Shown: positions 1-8,986, counted from the first letter of the stretch. The stretch: DNA of 64,000 bases from Flavobacteriia bacterium (GCA_013373425.1 JABXHW010000032.1:1-64000), one strand, 5' to 3'. The notes: generated from the letters alone by a model not told the origin. Translations and numbers: made by a program.

Positions 1-800
1 ATGGCCTGCATCGCCTTCCTCCACTGGATAATCACCACAGGAGAAATGAGTGCGAAAAGCCAAGCCCAACCGCTTTGAGCTTCCAGGAAAACGTATGCTG
101 CCATCAACAGCTGTGAGCCGAAGAGTAACACAGAGTGGTATACTTTAGCCGACTTGAGACCGATGCGAACAGGCACCGTTTGTTTGCCATGCTTTTTATC
201 ATTCTCAATGTCTCGCATATTATTCAAATTCAGCACGCCTGTGGCCAGCATCCCCACCGCAAAGCCAGGGAGAAGAACTGAATACTTGATACTTCCTGTT
301 TGAAGATAGTAGGAGCCTAAAACTCCAATTAATCCAAAGAATAGAATCACATACACATCCCCTAAACCACGATATCCATAGGCCGAGCCACCAACCGTAT
401 AGCGAATCGCAGATACTACAGCTGCGGTATTTAGTCCGAGAAAGATGTAGAATACAAGATCAGATGTTGTCCCGAGATAGCTGAGCCAGGCACCACTTAA
501 CCAGGATAAGATCGCGAAAAGAATGACGGCCTTTTTCATTCCTGATGCAGTAATGTCTCCAGATGCAACCGCCCGCTTCTCTCCTTCTCGTCCATCGTCT
601 GTACCCTTTACTCCATCACCATAATCGTTGGCGAAGTTGCTAAGCACTTGATAGAGAAGTGTGGTGAGTAACGACCAAATCAGAATTGACCAACGAAACT
701 GACCTGTGGAATTCGCCAAGAAGTTTCCAAGAATGATACAGGAAAAAGCAAGGGGCAAGGTGCGCAGTCGAGCTGCTGCAATCCATGATTTAATATCCAT
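1..800 (-). CDS. menA: MenA, 1,4-dihydroxy-2-naphthoate polyprenyltransferase (3' end outside window)
   Basis: Prenylates DHNA to demethylmenaquinone at the inner membrane. About 266 codons are visible; the C-terminus lies left of base 1. Reading the minus strand from the ATG at 800 gives a start like MDIKSWIAAARLRTLP, typical of MenA. Two UbiA-family diphosphate/Mg-binding motifs are visible: NDYGDGVKGTDD near residues 58-69 and NNMRDIENDKKHGKQT near residue 195. The rest is hydrophobic with several membrane helices. It shares its strand with menD, menF and the MenI-like gene further right, but the plus-strand gene at 908 separates it from them. The family call is firm; the prenyl chain length cannot be read from the sequence. 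Confidence 0.93.
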   Translation of the reverse strand, partial: MDIKSWIAAARLRTLPLAFSCIILGNFLANSTGQFRWSILIWSLLTTLLYQVLSNFANDYGDGVKGTDDGREGEKRAVASGDITASGMKKAVILFAILSWLSGAWLSYLGTTSDLVFYIFLGLNTAAVVSAIRYTVGGSAYGYRGLGDVYVILFFGLIGVLGSYYLQTGSIKYSVLLPGFAVGMLATGVLNLNNMRDIENDKKHGKQTVPVRIGLKSAKVYHSVLLFGSQLLMAAYVFLEAQSGWAWLFALISPVVIIQWRKAMQA

Positions 801-907
801 CAAGGAAGTTTTATATCGGTCGAAATTACGAAACCAAAATATTATGCCGAACTTGACACTGTATCATTTCCCGTCTCGTAGTAAGGAATGAATAATACTC
901 TCTCATC

Positions 908-1813
908 ATGAAAAATCTCTCTCTACTCCTATTGTTTTTTTGTTCTCAGATGAACTTTGCACAAGGCGTGCAGATTGTGGGGCCAGACACGCTATGTACT
1001 GCAGGACCTTGCACTGGAACATCTTACTTCCTGCGACTACCTCCCAATTGCACGGTGACATGGAGAACTAATTCTGTAATTCCAACTGGAGTGAGCATCG
1101 CACCAACGTCACAAGGTGTTGTGGTTTCCTCTGATCGAACTATCAGAAGTGCCGTAAATATCTCCTTATGCGCTACTATCCAGTGCGACTCGATATCACG
1201 ACAAACGTGCAAGAGTATTTATGTACCTGCCATTGATTCTGCTCTTCTTCCGCCATGGAGAGCATTCACATGGAAGTTGAGAGGATATCCAGCCCAACGT
1301 GAAATTGATATTATCTGCTATTCCAATGTTCGCGTACCGCATGCTCATGTGAACACTTGGAAACTCTATAAAGTGTCACAAGTCAATGGACAATGGATCA
1401 GGTCGAATCGTGTTCTACAAACTTCAAATGGTCCCGACAGTGCTTGCTTTTACAGGATTCCGAGTGACTTCTATATGGTTGAACAACATGTTCAAATGGT
1501 CGGTTCAATTTCCTTCATGTACCATAAAATTTTTCAGGATGGCGCGGGACTGAAAACACATCTTGCCACAAATCAGAATGTAGAATCTCAAAACACGATT
1601 CTACCCAATCCAGCAACTTCCTGGATTACTATCCCTTCCCTGACTGAGCCAGCACTCATCGAAATCTATTCCTTGGATGGACGATTATTAAAGTCGGGAA
1701 ATGTTACAATAGCTGAGCAAAGAATCGACATTTCAACAATTCCTCCTCAAATGTGCATCGTCAGAGTATCTACTACCACCTCATCAACATCGATGCGATT
1801 ATTAATAGAATAA
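908..1813 (+). CDS. Secreted protein with T9SS type A C-terminal sorting domain
   Basis: A 301-residue protein with an N-terminal signal peptide (hydrophobic residues 4-18, ending in NFAQG). The last ~70 residues carry a T9SS type A sorting domain: ILPNPATSWITI, then IEIYSLDGRLLKSG, then a C-terminal strand ending in MRLLIE. This predicts Sec export followed by type IX secretion to the surface or medium. The central part has several cysteines (CTAGPC, CATIQC) and no domain I recognise. The usual G-x-Y before the last strands is replaced by PPQMCIVRV, a small deviation. It is a single gene inserted among the minus-strand menaquinone genes. Confidence 0.85.
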   Translation: MKNLSLLLLFFCSQMNFAQGVQIVGPDTLCTAGPCTGTSYFLRLPPNCTVTWRTNSVIPTGVSIAPTSQGVVVSSDRTIRSAVNISLCATIQCDSISRQTCKSIYVPAIDSALLPPWRAFTWKLRGYPAQREIDIICYSNVRVPHAHVNTWKLYKVSQVNGQWIRSNRVLQTSNGPDSACFYRIPSDFYMVEQHVQMVGSISFMYHKIFQDGAGLKTHLATNQNVESQNTILPNPATSWITIPSLTEPALIEIYSLDGRLLKSGNVTIAEQRIDISTIPPQMCIVRVSTTTSSTSMRLLIE

Positions 1814-1815
1814 GC

Positions 1816-3507
1816 CTACGAGACTGATTGCGTCCTTAAAAATCGGAAGTATTCCTGCAGAACGTCGGCATTAATATCACCAGGCGTGTATACCTCCAAA
1901 ACCCTTGGTCCATCGCCTTCTTCTAACAACCACGGTAGAGCTTCTTTCCACTCCAACTCGCCATGAGCAGCCTTATGGTCTAAACCGTAAGACTTAGCAA
2001 TTCCCTCGGCGGATGTTGCGTGTTTGGTTTCAAAATACTCCTCAAAGGCCTCCGTGCCATTTGGCCCTTTGATTATTCTGAAGATGCCTCCTCCTCCATT
2101 GTGAATGAGAAGGATCCGCATACTCGAAGGCACGACTTTGTTGAAGAAGGCATTTGAATCATAGAAGAAACTCACGTCGCCAGTGACCAGCAATACGGGT
2201 TCTTCCGAGGCCCATGCCATACCTACTGCTGTACTCGACGAACCATCAATTCCCGCAGTTCCTCTATTGCTGAAGTGCAAGTTCTCGCGACCTCCATCGA
2301 AAAGCTGAACATAGCGTATTACGGATGAATTGGCGAATTGTAATTTCCAATTCGCGGGTATCACTTTTAGCGTATCCTTGAATACTGAGAAATCGCTGAA
2401 GGCAACTTGCTCTTCGAATTGAGCGTGCAAATCTCGTCGAGTCTGTGCCACCTTCATCCAATGAGACCTATACTCGCCTGAGGCCGATTCAATTCGAGGC
2501 AAAAAGTGCTTAAAAAACTCCTCTGGTCGAGCGATTACGCTATGTGTTAGGGCTCTAAACGTATCAGGCTGAGGCCATTTAGCATCGATATGGATATGTG
2601 CCTTCGGTGGATGATTGCGAAGCAAGGCCTTTACCATCTTGGAGATAATGGCCCCACCAAAAGTGAGGAGTACGTCTGGCACAATAGCCGCCTTCTCCTC
2701 ATCAGAAATCGTATTAATTACGCGGTCGATGTGACCGATGGTTGCTTCCTCTGGAAGGTTAGTCGTCGACTCTGTCCAAATTAATGTGTTGTCGTCTTTA
2801 GCGAACTCGTGAATTGCCTCTCCCCATTGAGGACCAGGAAGTACTTGTCCGACAAGAACCCACTTCTTCACGGGTTGATTCCAAAGGTCAATGACCTCTT
2901 GAATTTCTTTTAAGCTGAGCTGAGGTCGACCGCCGATCACAGAAATCTTCTTCGGCTCAAACTTCACATCCGTTGTGCCGTACAAAGGCTCTTCAAAAGG
3001 AAGGTTGATATGGACAGGTCCTTCTTTGAGGGCCGCCATCGAAAGCGACTCGTTCAAAATTCTGTCGTTGTAGGCGCGGTCGGCATCACTGTCGCTATCT
3101 ACCAGCAAATTCGCTTCCGCTACCACATGTCCGCGGAACATTCCCTCCTGGCGAATGGTTTGCCCCTCACCTTGATCTACCCACTCTTTTGGACGATCTG
3201 CAGTGAACAAAACCAAAGGCAAGCGCTGATAAAAGGCTTCAACAACGGCAGGAAGGTAATTCGCAGCTGCTGATCCTGAAGTACAGCAAACCGCTACAGG
3301 TTCGCGACGTTCTTGAATGACGCCCATCGCGAAGAACGCAGCACTACGCTCATCAGGGATAATAACCTTTTCAAAGCGATCGTCGGCCTGAAAAGCAATC
3401 ACCAAGGGCGCATTGCGAGAACCTGGAGAGAACACTACAGTTCTAATTCCATGGAAATAGGCGATTTCAAGAAGGGCTTGGACGTTCCGCTTATCGGAGT
3501 AAATCAT
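1816..3507 (-). CDS. menD: MenD, 2-succinyl-5-enolpyruvyl-6-hydroxy-3-cyclohexene-1-carboxylate synthase
   Basis: ThDP-dependent enzyme joining isochorismate and 2-oxoglutarate in menaquinone synthesis. 563 residues from the ATG at 3507, close to the ~556 of E. coli MenD. An in-frame ATG at 3549 exists, but it lies within the end of menF; the chosen start is four bases past the menF stop (TGATATCATG), which suggests coupling. Visible motifs are FSPGSRNAPL, the N-terminal DERSAAFFAMG with the catalytic Glu, CCTSGSAAANYLPAVVEA, and the C-terminal ThDP/Mg motif GDVSFFYDSNAF followed by NGGGGIF. It follows menF and the MenI-like gene in one apparent operon. Confidence 0.95.
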   Translation of the reverse strand: MIYSDKRNVQALLEIAYFHGIRTVVFSPGSRNAPLVIAFQADDRFEKVIIPDERSAAFFAMGVIQERREPVAVCCTSGSAAANYLPAVVEAFYQRLPLVLFTADRPKEWVDQGEGQTIRQEGMFRGHVVAEANLLVDSDSDADRAYNDRILNESLSMAALKEGPVHINLPFEEPLYGTTDVKFEPKKISVIGGRPQLSLKEIQEVIDLWNQPVKKWVLVGQVLPGPQWGEAIHEFAKDDNTLIWTESTTNLPEEATIGHIDRVINTISDEEKAAIVPDVLLTFGGAIISKMVKALLRNHPPKAHIHIDAKWPQPDTFRALTHSVIARPEEFFKHFLPRIESASGEYRSHWMKVAQTRRDLHAQFEEQVAFSDFSVFKDTLKVIPANWKLQFANSSVIRYVQLFDGGRENLHFSNRGTAGIDGSSSTAVGMAWASEEPVLLVTGDVSFFYDSNAFFNKVVPSSMRILLIHNGGGGIFRIIKGPNGTEAFEEYFETKHATSAEGIAKSYGLDHKAAHGELEWKEALPWLLEEGDGPRVLEVYTPGDINADVLQEYFRFLRTQSVS

Positions 3508-3511
3508 GATA

Positions 3512-4522
3512 TCAATGTTCCGTTTGAATAACGGATTTAAGCGTTTCAAGTTTATTCACCGTTTCGGCGAATTCTGCTTTGGCATCCGATTGTGCCGTAA
3601 TGCCTCCACCTGCATATAAAGCTACATGCTTTTTGCCAACCTGCATACAGCGCAAATTGACATAGTATCGAGCGTTTTCATCCGAAATCCATCCGATGAA
3701 ACCTGCATAAAGACTGCGGTCGAAATCTTCAATCTCGCCTATAATCTCAAGCGCCTCTTTCTTGGGCATGCCACAAACCGCAGGGGTAGGATGAAGCGCT
3801 TTTGCCCAGTCTATAGAAGATCCCGAGCTAGGCAATGAAGCTTCAATCACTGTTTGAAGATGCTCAATGGGCCCGGCTGAAACAGGAACAGGCCCTCGCG
3901 CATCAATCTTCGAACATCCTAAACCGAGTAGTATATCCTCTATGGACTCTGTTACGGCCAACTGTTCATCATATTCCTTCTCTGTAAACTCTGGTCCATC
4001 AGGTCGGCGCGTTCCCGCAAGCGACATGGTTCTTAGTCCTTCCTCACCTGCTGTAAGCAGAGTTTCCGGAGTAGCTCCAACCCATACTTCTCCTTCAAGA
4101 TGGAGCACATAAACAATGGCCTTGGGATAAGCTGCACAAAGAAGGTAGAACACCTTCGCAATATCGATTTCTAGATCCAGGAGCTCCTTTCGGGCAATGA
4201 CCACCTTTCGCAATCCATCTCTCCGGATCCGCTCAATAACTGCTTCGACCTTCTCAATATGATTGTCGGCTGACGAACCCTGCGGTTCCATGATCTCAGC
4301 CTCTTTCAGGCCATCGAGTCTCTCTTCGCATTCAGCTTCCGACAATGGACCTTGAACTGCAAAGAGTCGAGGCTCTCCAAGGAAAGGGCCTATAGCAACG
4401 GTTGTAATTCCTGGTTGATAGGATGTGATTTCCCGGTCGAAATCCCAGCCTTGAACAGGCATTCCAGGCACCTGCCAAATCAAACATCCCAATATGTTAC
4501 TGCTTGCTGGCACGCGACACAA
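3512..4522 (-). CDS. menF: MenF-type isochorismate synthase
   Basis: Converts chorismate to isochorismate, the entry step to menaquinone. The chorismate-binding fold is clear: KVVIARKELL, GATPETLL, SLAGTRRPDG, HPTPAVCGMPKKEAL, SLYAGFIGW and the Mg-binding end YAGGGITAQSDAKAEFAE. At 336 residues it is shorter than E. coli MenF (431), as is common in Bacteroidota. There is no ATG at the 5' end: reading opens at a TTG at 4522 or a GTG at 4513, both inside the 3' end of the thioesterase gene, so the start is uncertain and translation is probably coupled. The stop is just before menD. Confidence 0.92.
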   Translation of the reverse strand: MCRVPASSNILGCLIWQVPGMPVQGWDFDREITSYQPGITTVAIGPFLGEPRLFAVQGPLSEAECEERLDGLKEAEIMEPQGSSADNHIEKVEAVIERIRRDGLRKVVIARKELLDLEIDIAKVFYLLCAAYPKAIVYVLHLEGEVWVGATPETLLTAGEEGLRTMSLAGTRRPDGPEFTEKEYDEQLAVTESIEDILLGLGCSKIDARGPVPVSAGPIEHLQTVIEASLPSSGSSIDWAKALHPTPAVCGMPKKEALEIIGEIEDFDRSLYAGFIGWISDENARYYVNLRCMQVGKKHVALYAGGGITAQSDAKAEFAETVNKLETLKSVIQTEH

Positions 4523-4925
4523 TCATGTTTGTCATTTTACAAAAAGAGATAAGCTTGCCTCGCTCGTCTTCAACACGCATCTCCCATACGTGGGTCGATT
4601 TACCCTTGTGAATGAGCTTTCCAGTGCAGTACACCTTCCCCTTAGTGATGCTGCGAACATGGTTAGCTGAAATCTCGATTCCAACAGCAACATAATTCTC
4701 AGGGTCGTGTACAAAAAGCATAGACCCGCCGCTGCCCAACGACTCGCACAACGCTACCGTGGCACCGCCATGCAATAGCCCGACCGGTTGATGTACTCGA
4801 GGATTCACAGGCATAGAAGCCTTTACCCAATCCTCACCTAAGTCGATGTATTTGATATCAAGGGTCGTCATTAAAGTGCCTTCCGACATTTTATTGAGGA
4901 TCCCTAGCTTCTCTTCTTTTGTCAT
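4497..4925 (-). CDS. menI: Hotdog thioesterase, probable DHNA-CoA hydrolase (MenI/YdiI-like)
   Basis: A 142-residue PaaI-type hotdog thioesterase. The segment SMPVNPRVHQPVGLLHGGA, followed by a catalytic-Glu CESLGSGG and EISANHVRS, matches the pattern of E. coli YdiI, which hydrolyses 1,4-dihydroxy-2-naphthoyl-CoA. It is the first gene of the minus-strand men operon, overlapping menF by about 26 bp, which supports the menaquinone role; the substrate itself is inferred from similarity and neighbourhood. A TATCTTTG -7 box ends only 4 nt before the ATG, so either the transcript is leaderless or a downstream start is used. Confidence 0.82.
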   Translation of the reverse strand: MTKEEKLGILNKMSEGTLMTTLDIKYIDLGEDWVKASMPVNPRVHQPVGLLHGGATVALCESLGSGGSMLFVHDPENYVAVGIEISANHVRSITKGKVYCTGKLIHKGKSTHVWEMRVEDERGKLISFCKMTNMIVSRASKQ

Positions 4926-4929
4926 ACCA

Positions 4930-4937
4930 CAAAGATA
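4930..4937 (-). promoter_or_regulatory. Bacteroidota -7 box (TATCTTTG) of the men operon
   Basis: Read on the minus strand this is TATCTTTG, a perfect match to TAnnTTTG. It ends four bases before the ATG of the MenI-like gene. No clear TTG -33 element is seen. Confidence 0.6.
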
Positions 4938-4986
4938 GTAGGTCTAGGCGATGTAACTTAGGAACAGTCTTTGAACTATTTGAGTC

Positions 4987-5751
4987 ATGAAAACCACCTT
5001 CTACAGACTACTCCTATTTTCCTTATTGATGATTGGAAGTGCGACTCATGCTCAACCAGGAAGCTATCATTATGCCTTCGGATTCAATCTGTACGCGAAT
5101 GGGAGATTAGTCGATTCAACAGATGGTTTTATAATTGAAGACTACTACGGACATGGCTTAGGTGCGTCCAACCCTCATGGAGGAAATGCTGAACGTCACT
5201 TTCAATGGACAGGTGTGCTAAACAAAAAGAGCATTGTTTTAAGTCAAATGTACCTATCGCCCATCCGTTTGAGAATAATCTCACCTCGAAAGGACACCAT
5301 GCTCCTCACCTACTACAATCGCAATGGGATGGACCATTATCACTTTATTGATAAAATGGAATTTCGGGAAGGCGAGTACGAAGTAATCAGTTTTCAATTC
5401 GCTCAATCCCGAGTTCTCTTGGGTAATGAGTTTTTTCTTTCCGCCTATTCTGACTCAGCTGGTTATCGAACGTGGTATTGCTACTACGACAATGACAGTT
5501 CGCGATTAAGTTCGAGCTACACCATGGATACAACAGGCAGAATTGTAGAGCACATCAGCATTCAGCCCGACAGTTCTTGGCACGTATCCATCTACCGACC
5601 AGAGTATCTCTACCGACAATACTCACCCGACGGACGACTTACCCATTGGTCGATTGGCACAGAACAAAAGCAATGGAACGATGAAGGCGAGCTCATCTTT
5701 CACATGAAAAATGAAAACGGTCAAGAGGTGGTTTATGTGGATGAAAGGTGA
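4987..5751 (+). CDS. Secreted protein with MORN/YwqK-like C-terminal repeats, unknown function
   Basis: 254 residues. Residues 1-22 form a signal peptide (hydrophobic stretch, then HAQPG). The C-terminal half has short strand-turn repeats such as YTMDTTGRIVEHISI, YRQYSPDGRLTHW and KQWNDEGELIFHM, resembling the MORN-like YwqK antitoxin-type repeats common in Bacteroidota periplasmic proteins. No catalytic motif is visible. It is divergent from the men operon and followed by another secreted gene. Function unknown. Confidence 0.7.
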   Translation: MKTTFYRLLLFSLLMIGSATHAQPGSYHYAFGFNLYANGRLVDSTDGFIIEDYYGHGLGASNPHGGNAERHFQWTGVLNKKSIVLSQMYLSPIRLRIISPRKDTMLLTYYNRNGMDHYHFIDKMEFREGEYEVISFQFAQSRVLLGNEFFLSAYSDSAGYRTWYCYYDNDSSRLSSSYTMDTTGRIVEHISIQPDSSWHVSIYRPEYLYRQYSPDGRLTHWSIGTEQKQWNDEGELIFHMKNENGQEVVYVDER

Positions 5752-5824
5752 GGAGGATGGTGGACGGGGGACCGAGGTAGCGGAAAGAACAGTTCATATT
5801 TAAACTAAAACTTGAACTCTTGCC

Positions 5825-5862
5825 GTTCATAATGAGCAACCGTTAACACCCTCATTATGAAC
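5825..5862 (+). promoter_or_regulatory. Perfect 12-bp inverted repeat enclosing a start codon
   Basis: GTTCATAATGAG at 5825-5836 and its exact complement CTCATTATGAAC at 5851-5862, with a 14-base loop. The ATG of the following lipoprotein gene (5857-5859) lies inside the right arm, so an mRNA hairpin would hide the start codon. As DNA it could equally be an operator. Confidence 0.65.
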
Positions 5863-7671
5863 ACTCTCATCAAGTTGGGATTCCTCTCGACCTTTGCCAT
5901 CTCATGTACAAGTGAATCGGACAGCCCCCAAGAAACGCATGGCGATTTCACTAGAATTATGAACGAGCCCGCTCTCGAAATCACGCAAAACTTATCTGAT
6001 GTTCTTTCCCCACCTGCTAATTCCTATATCACCGTTCAAAATGACAAAGGAAGAACCTTAGAGATGGAAAGTGGCCTTGTGCTTACCGTCCCAAAAAACG
6101 CCTTTCTCAATCCAGATGGGTCCCTATATGAAGGAGAAGTAACCCTGAAGGTCAAAGACATGACCCAATTAAGGGAGATTGTCGAGTCTGGAATACGAAT
6201 GGATGCAAAAAATGAAAACGGAGAATATGAACCGTTCGCTTCTGCAGGGATGTTCAGTGTTCTTCCCTTGGAAAATGTATCCATAAACCCCGAGGCTCCG
6301 ATTGCTGTGGAAATACCTGTAACCGACGACCAAGAATATCCATTATGGCAACTCGATACGCTCGAGAATGAATGGAATCAAGTTCAACCTCGAACAGAGG
6401 TCGTTACTACAACAGAGACGGAAGATTCCGAAGTTGCCTCCATTAGTTTAAATGTTGACTGTTACCTCGGTGAAGAAGAAAACACGATCTATTTTAATGG
6501 AAATAACACAACCAATCAGCTCAGGTCCAATTCCTTTAGAAGGCAAAATATTGGTGTCAAACTAGAGGGATTGACATACCGAGATGGGGAAAGTGTTTAT
6601 GCCCTTTCACTTAATGAGCATGATTTGCCTTCTGAGAATGGATTCAACGTTCAATACTTTACCATGGCTGGGGATCTTCTCCTATACAGGCCTCACTCTT
6701 TTGCGGCAACCTGCGCCGGATGGGAAGCACCGATGATCGTCCCAGCTTCTTCCATTCCGGGCAAGTCGTATCCCGTCAGCCTACACGAGCAAACCGCATA
6801 CGTGCCGGAGTTCAAGGGCATGGCCAATCTGCATTTCAAGCCATACAGTGAACGAGATGGCTTTATACTTGAAGGAGCCAATCTCAGTAACGTAAGCTTG
6901 AGGAAAGGTGAAGGACCGTTTTACGACCTCTACATTTTTGACGGTCGGTACGACAAATCACACCGAAAAGCTCGTGTGGTGCCCGTGTATCACAACGAAA
7001 TAAACAGTCTGATAACCAGAGCGAATGAACGGACCGTTGCGATAGTAAAGGCTGATAGTGCGGCCAATGTGTTGGTCAACCACATTGCATGCGAGTATTT
7101 GAACAACGCTCAGAATACGGTGAGATTCGATGAGCTCGAGTCGAACTATATCAACTTGATTGATGGACTGGATTACGGAACTGCCTTTCTTGTATTCAAG
7201 CAATGGCGTCTACGCATTTTAGAGGAACAAACAGGAAGATCAACCACCCAAGCCTTAATGGTGCCTTCAAGCCCTCTGAGCAAAGAAGTAACTATGAGAT
7301 TCCTAGAAATCACCGAATTTGGCTATTACAATTGCGATCGGTTTTACAGAGTCCCCTCCATTCAATCCTTCATCACCTTCAGTACCCAGCAAGATTCTGT
7401 GGCTCCAACAATCTCTTTTCTAAGACTAATCGATGAGGGTGAAAATGCAGTTATCGATTTCAATGTAACCATGGAGAAAGAATATTATAATTTGGGCATC
7501 AACAGGGATTATAAATTCTTGGCAATGAGCCAGGATAATGAGCTTTTCTACGGAAAATTCACGTCCCCAGAAGCACGTGGAGAAAGGCGAGTGGAGTTGA
7601 TCCTTGAATCCGAGAATTTCGAAGGTTTCATGGAAGGACTTGGGGGAACTGGTGCAATAAATGGTTCTTGA
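5857..7671 (+). CDS. Large predicted lipoprotein with ZU5-like N-terminal domain, unknown function
   Basis: 604 residues. The start MNTLIKLGFLSTFAISC has a lipobox-like end with Cys17, so the protein is probably lipid-anchored. Residues ~55-150 (ITVQNDKGRTLEM, LTVPKNAFLNPDGS, GEVTLKVKDMTQ, SAGMFSVLP) resemble the ZU5-like all-beta domain found in many Bacteroidota secreted proteins. The rest is beta-rich without recognised catalytic residues. It stands alone, with its start codon inside a perfect inverted repeat (5825-5862). Possibly a surface or periplasmic structural protein, by inference only. Confidence 0.75.
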   Translation: MNTLIKLGFLSTFAISCTSESDSPQETHGDFTRIMNEPALEITQNLSDVLSPPANSYITVQNDKGRTLEMESGLVLTVPKNAFLNPDGSLYEGEVTLKVKDMTQLREIVESGIRMDAKNENGEYEPFASAGMFSVLPLENVSINPEAPIAVEIPVTDDQEYPLWQLDTLENEWNQVQPRTEVVTTTETEDSEVASISLNVDCYLGEEENTIYFNGNNTTNQLRSNSFRRQNIGVKLEGLTYRDGESVYALSLNEHDLPSENGFNVQYFTMAGDLLLYRPHSFAATCAGWEAPMIVPASSIPGKSYPVSLHEQTAYVPEFKGMANLHFKPYSERDGFILEGANLSNVSLRKGEGPFYDLYIFDGRYDKSHRKARVVPVYHNEINSLITRANERTVAIVKADSAANVLVNHIACEYLNNAQNTVRFDELESNYINLIDGLDYGTAFLVFKQWRLRILEEQTGRSTTQALMVPSSPLSKEVTMRFLEITEFGYYNCDRFYRVPSIQSFITFSTQQDSVAPTISFLRLIDEGENAVIDFNVTMEKEYYNLGINRDYKFLAMSQDNELFYGKFTSPEARGERRVELILESENFEGFMEGLGGTGAINGS

Positions 7672-7702
7672 TGAGACCGAGGCGCCAGAGACCAGAGACT
7701 AT

Positions 7703-7894
7703 CTAAGCCCCGAGCATCTTCAACCCCTCATACACTAAAAATGCAGGCCATACGACCGCCTTCATCAAACCGAGTGCTCCCATCCAAAATCCTGTCGCTG
7801 TAGATATGTAGTATATCGCAGCACCAATAAATCCCATACCGTAAACCGCTCCGCCACCGCCAGCTTTGTTTACTTTAACATTCACGTCTTTCAT
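7703..7894 (-). CDS. Small membrane protein, unknown function
   Basis: 63 residues: a charged start (MKDVNVKVNKAGGGG) followed by two hydrophobic segments, residues ~17-35 and ~39-58. The Gly-rich linker and compact two-helix form look like a genuine conserved small membrane protein rather than a chance reading frame. It is convergent with the 5857 gene and isolated from other minus-strand genes. No function can be assigned. Confidence 0.6.
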   Translation of the reverse strand: MKDVNVKVNKAGGGGAVYGMGFIGAAIYYISTATGFWMGALGLMKAVVWPAFLVYEGLKMLGA

Positions 7895-8030
7895 GATGAC
7901 TATTTTTAATAAAATTAGTAAGCCAATTCATCATTAAACATGATATCCATCACCACTCCGTACAGTACTCAGCACAGCGCTTCCAGTATCCAGTATTTAG
8001 CATCAGTATCTACTCACCAGCAATAGTCAC

Positions 8031-8828
8031 ATGAACTCCCCATCCAAATACAACTCCATCGGTCATACGTATAACACTACCCGTATGGCCGACCCTTTTC
8101 TCCTATCCCGAATGAAATTCCATTTGGGGGAAGCGAAGAATTGCCTGGATGTTGGATCTGGAACGGGGAATTACACTATCGCGCTTTCTGAGAGTGGGAT
8201 TCAAATGACTGGAGTGGAACCTTCGGATGTTATGATCGAAAAAGCTAGATCAAAATCGGATGAGGTCGATTGGATTCAAGGAACAGCTGAGGAGTTCAAG
8301 CTTGACAGGCAGTTTGAATCTGGACTCGCATCGCTTACGTTGCATCATTGGAGGGATATTGAGCGCGGAATAGCAAACCTTCAAAACCACCTCTTACCGG
8401 GAGCTCCATTGGTCATTTTCACCTCTTCTCCAGAACAAATGGAAACCTATTGGCTAAGAGAGTACTTCCCAAAAATGCTGAAGGATTCATCCGATGCCAT
8501 GCCTTCTATTTCTGAAGTGGTTACTGCGCTCGAAAAGGCTGGATTCTCAGACTTTATTCATGAGAAATACTTCGTAAAACCCGACTTGAAAGATCAATTC
8601 TTGCAGTGCGGCAAGGATCAACCAGAACTCTACTTCAGAGAAGACATCCGAAAAGGCATTTCCTCCTTTCAATCCTTCTCCTACGCCGACGAAATTGAAT
8701 CCGGCCTCGCTCAACTGCGCTCAGACATAGATTCCGGTAAGTGGAAGGATATCCGCAACCAATACAACTCCGACCTCGGCGATTATTCCTTTATCATAGC
8801 TACTAACAAAAGTCGAGCTATTCAATAA
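8031..8828 (+). CDS. Class I SAM-dependent methyltransferase
   Basis: 265 residues. The SAM-binding motif I is CLDVGSGTGNYTIAL (residues ~38-52), followed by the acidic strand end TGVEPSDVMIEKA, then DWIQGTAEEFKL and the motif-IV-like SGLASLTLHHW. The pattern is that of UbiE/Methyltransf_11-type small-molecule methyltransferases. The substrate is unknown and the neighbours give no hint. The stop codon is followed directly by a period-8 repeat array. Confidence 0.85.
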   Translation: MNSPSKYNSIGHTYNTTRMADPFLLSRMKFHLGEAKNCLDVGSGTGNYTIALSESGIQMTGVEPSDVMIEKARSKSDEVDWIQGTAEEFKLDRQFESGLASLTLHHWRDIERGIANLQNHLLPGAPLVIFTSSPEQMETYWLREYFPKMLKDSSDAMPSISEVVTALEKAGFSDFIHEKYFVKPDLKDQFLQCGKDQPELYFREDIRKGISSFQSFSYADEIESGLAQLRSDIDSGKWKDIRNQYNSDLGDYSFIIATNKSRAIQ

Positions 8829-8980
8829 TCCAGCAATCCGGTCCTTCAGTTTCCCGTCTTCCAGTTTCCCAATCCTCCAGTTTTCCAATCCTCCAGAAGT
8901 CCAGTCCTCCAATCCTCCAAAAGTCCAGAAGTCCGAAAGTCTATCCGTCTAATAGTCTTCTAGTCCATCCGTCTTCCCTA
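8829..8980. repeat. Octad array (19 phase-locked 8-nt words) from stop codon to thrS promoter
   Basis: Cutting the sequence into eights from the first base after the TAA at 8826-8828 gives 19 words in constant phase, many of the form CCAnnnnT, for example CCAATCCT (three times), CCAGAAGT (twice), CCAGTCCT and CCATCCGT. The array reaches the thrS -7 box at 8979. It does not look coding. Confidence 0.85.
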
Positions 8981-8986
8981 CCTTTG
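8979..8986 (+). promoter_or_regulatory. -7 box (TACCTTTG) for thrS-infC-rpmI-rplT
   Basis: A TAnnTTTG match 31 bases before the thrS ATG. Its upstream -33 region falls inside the octad array and has no clear TTG. Confidence 0.65.
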
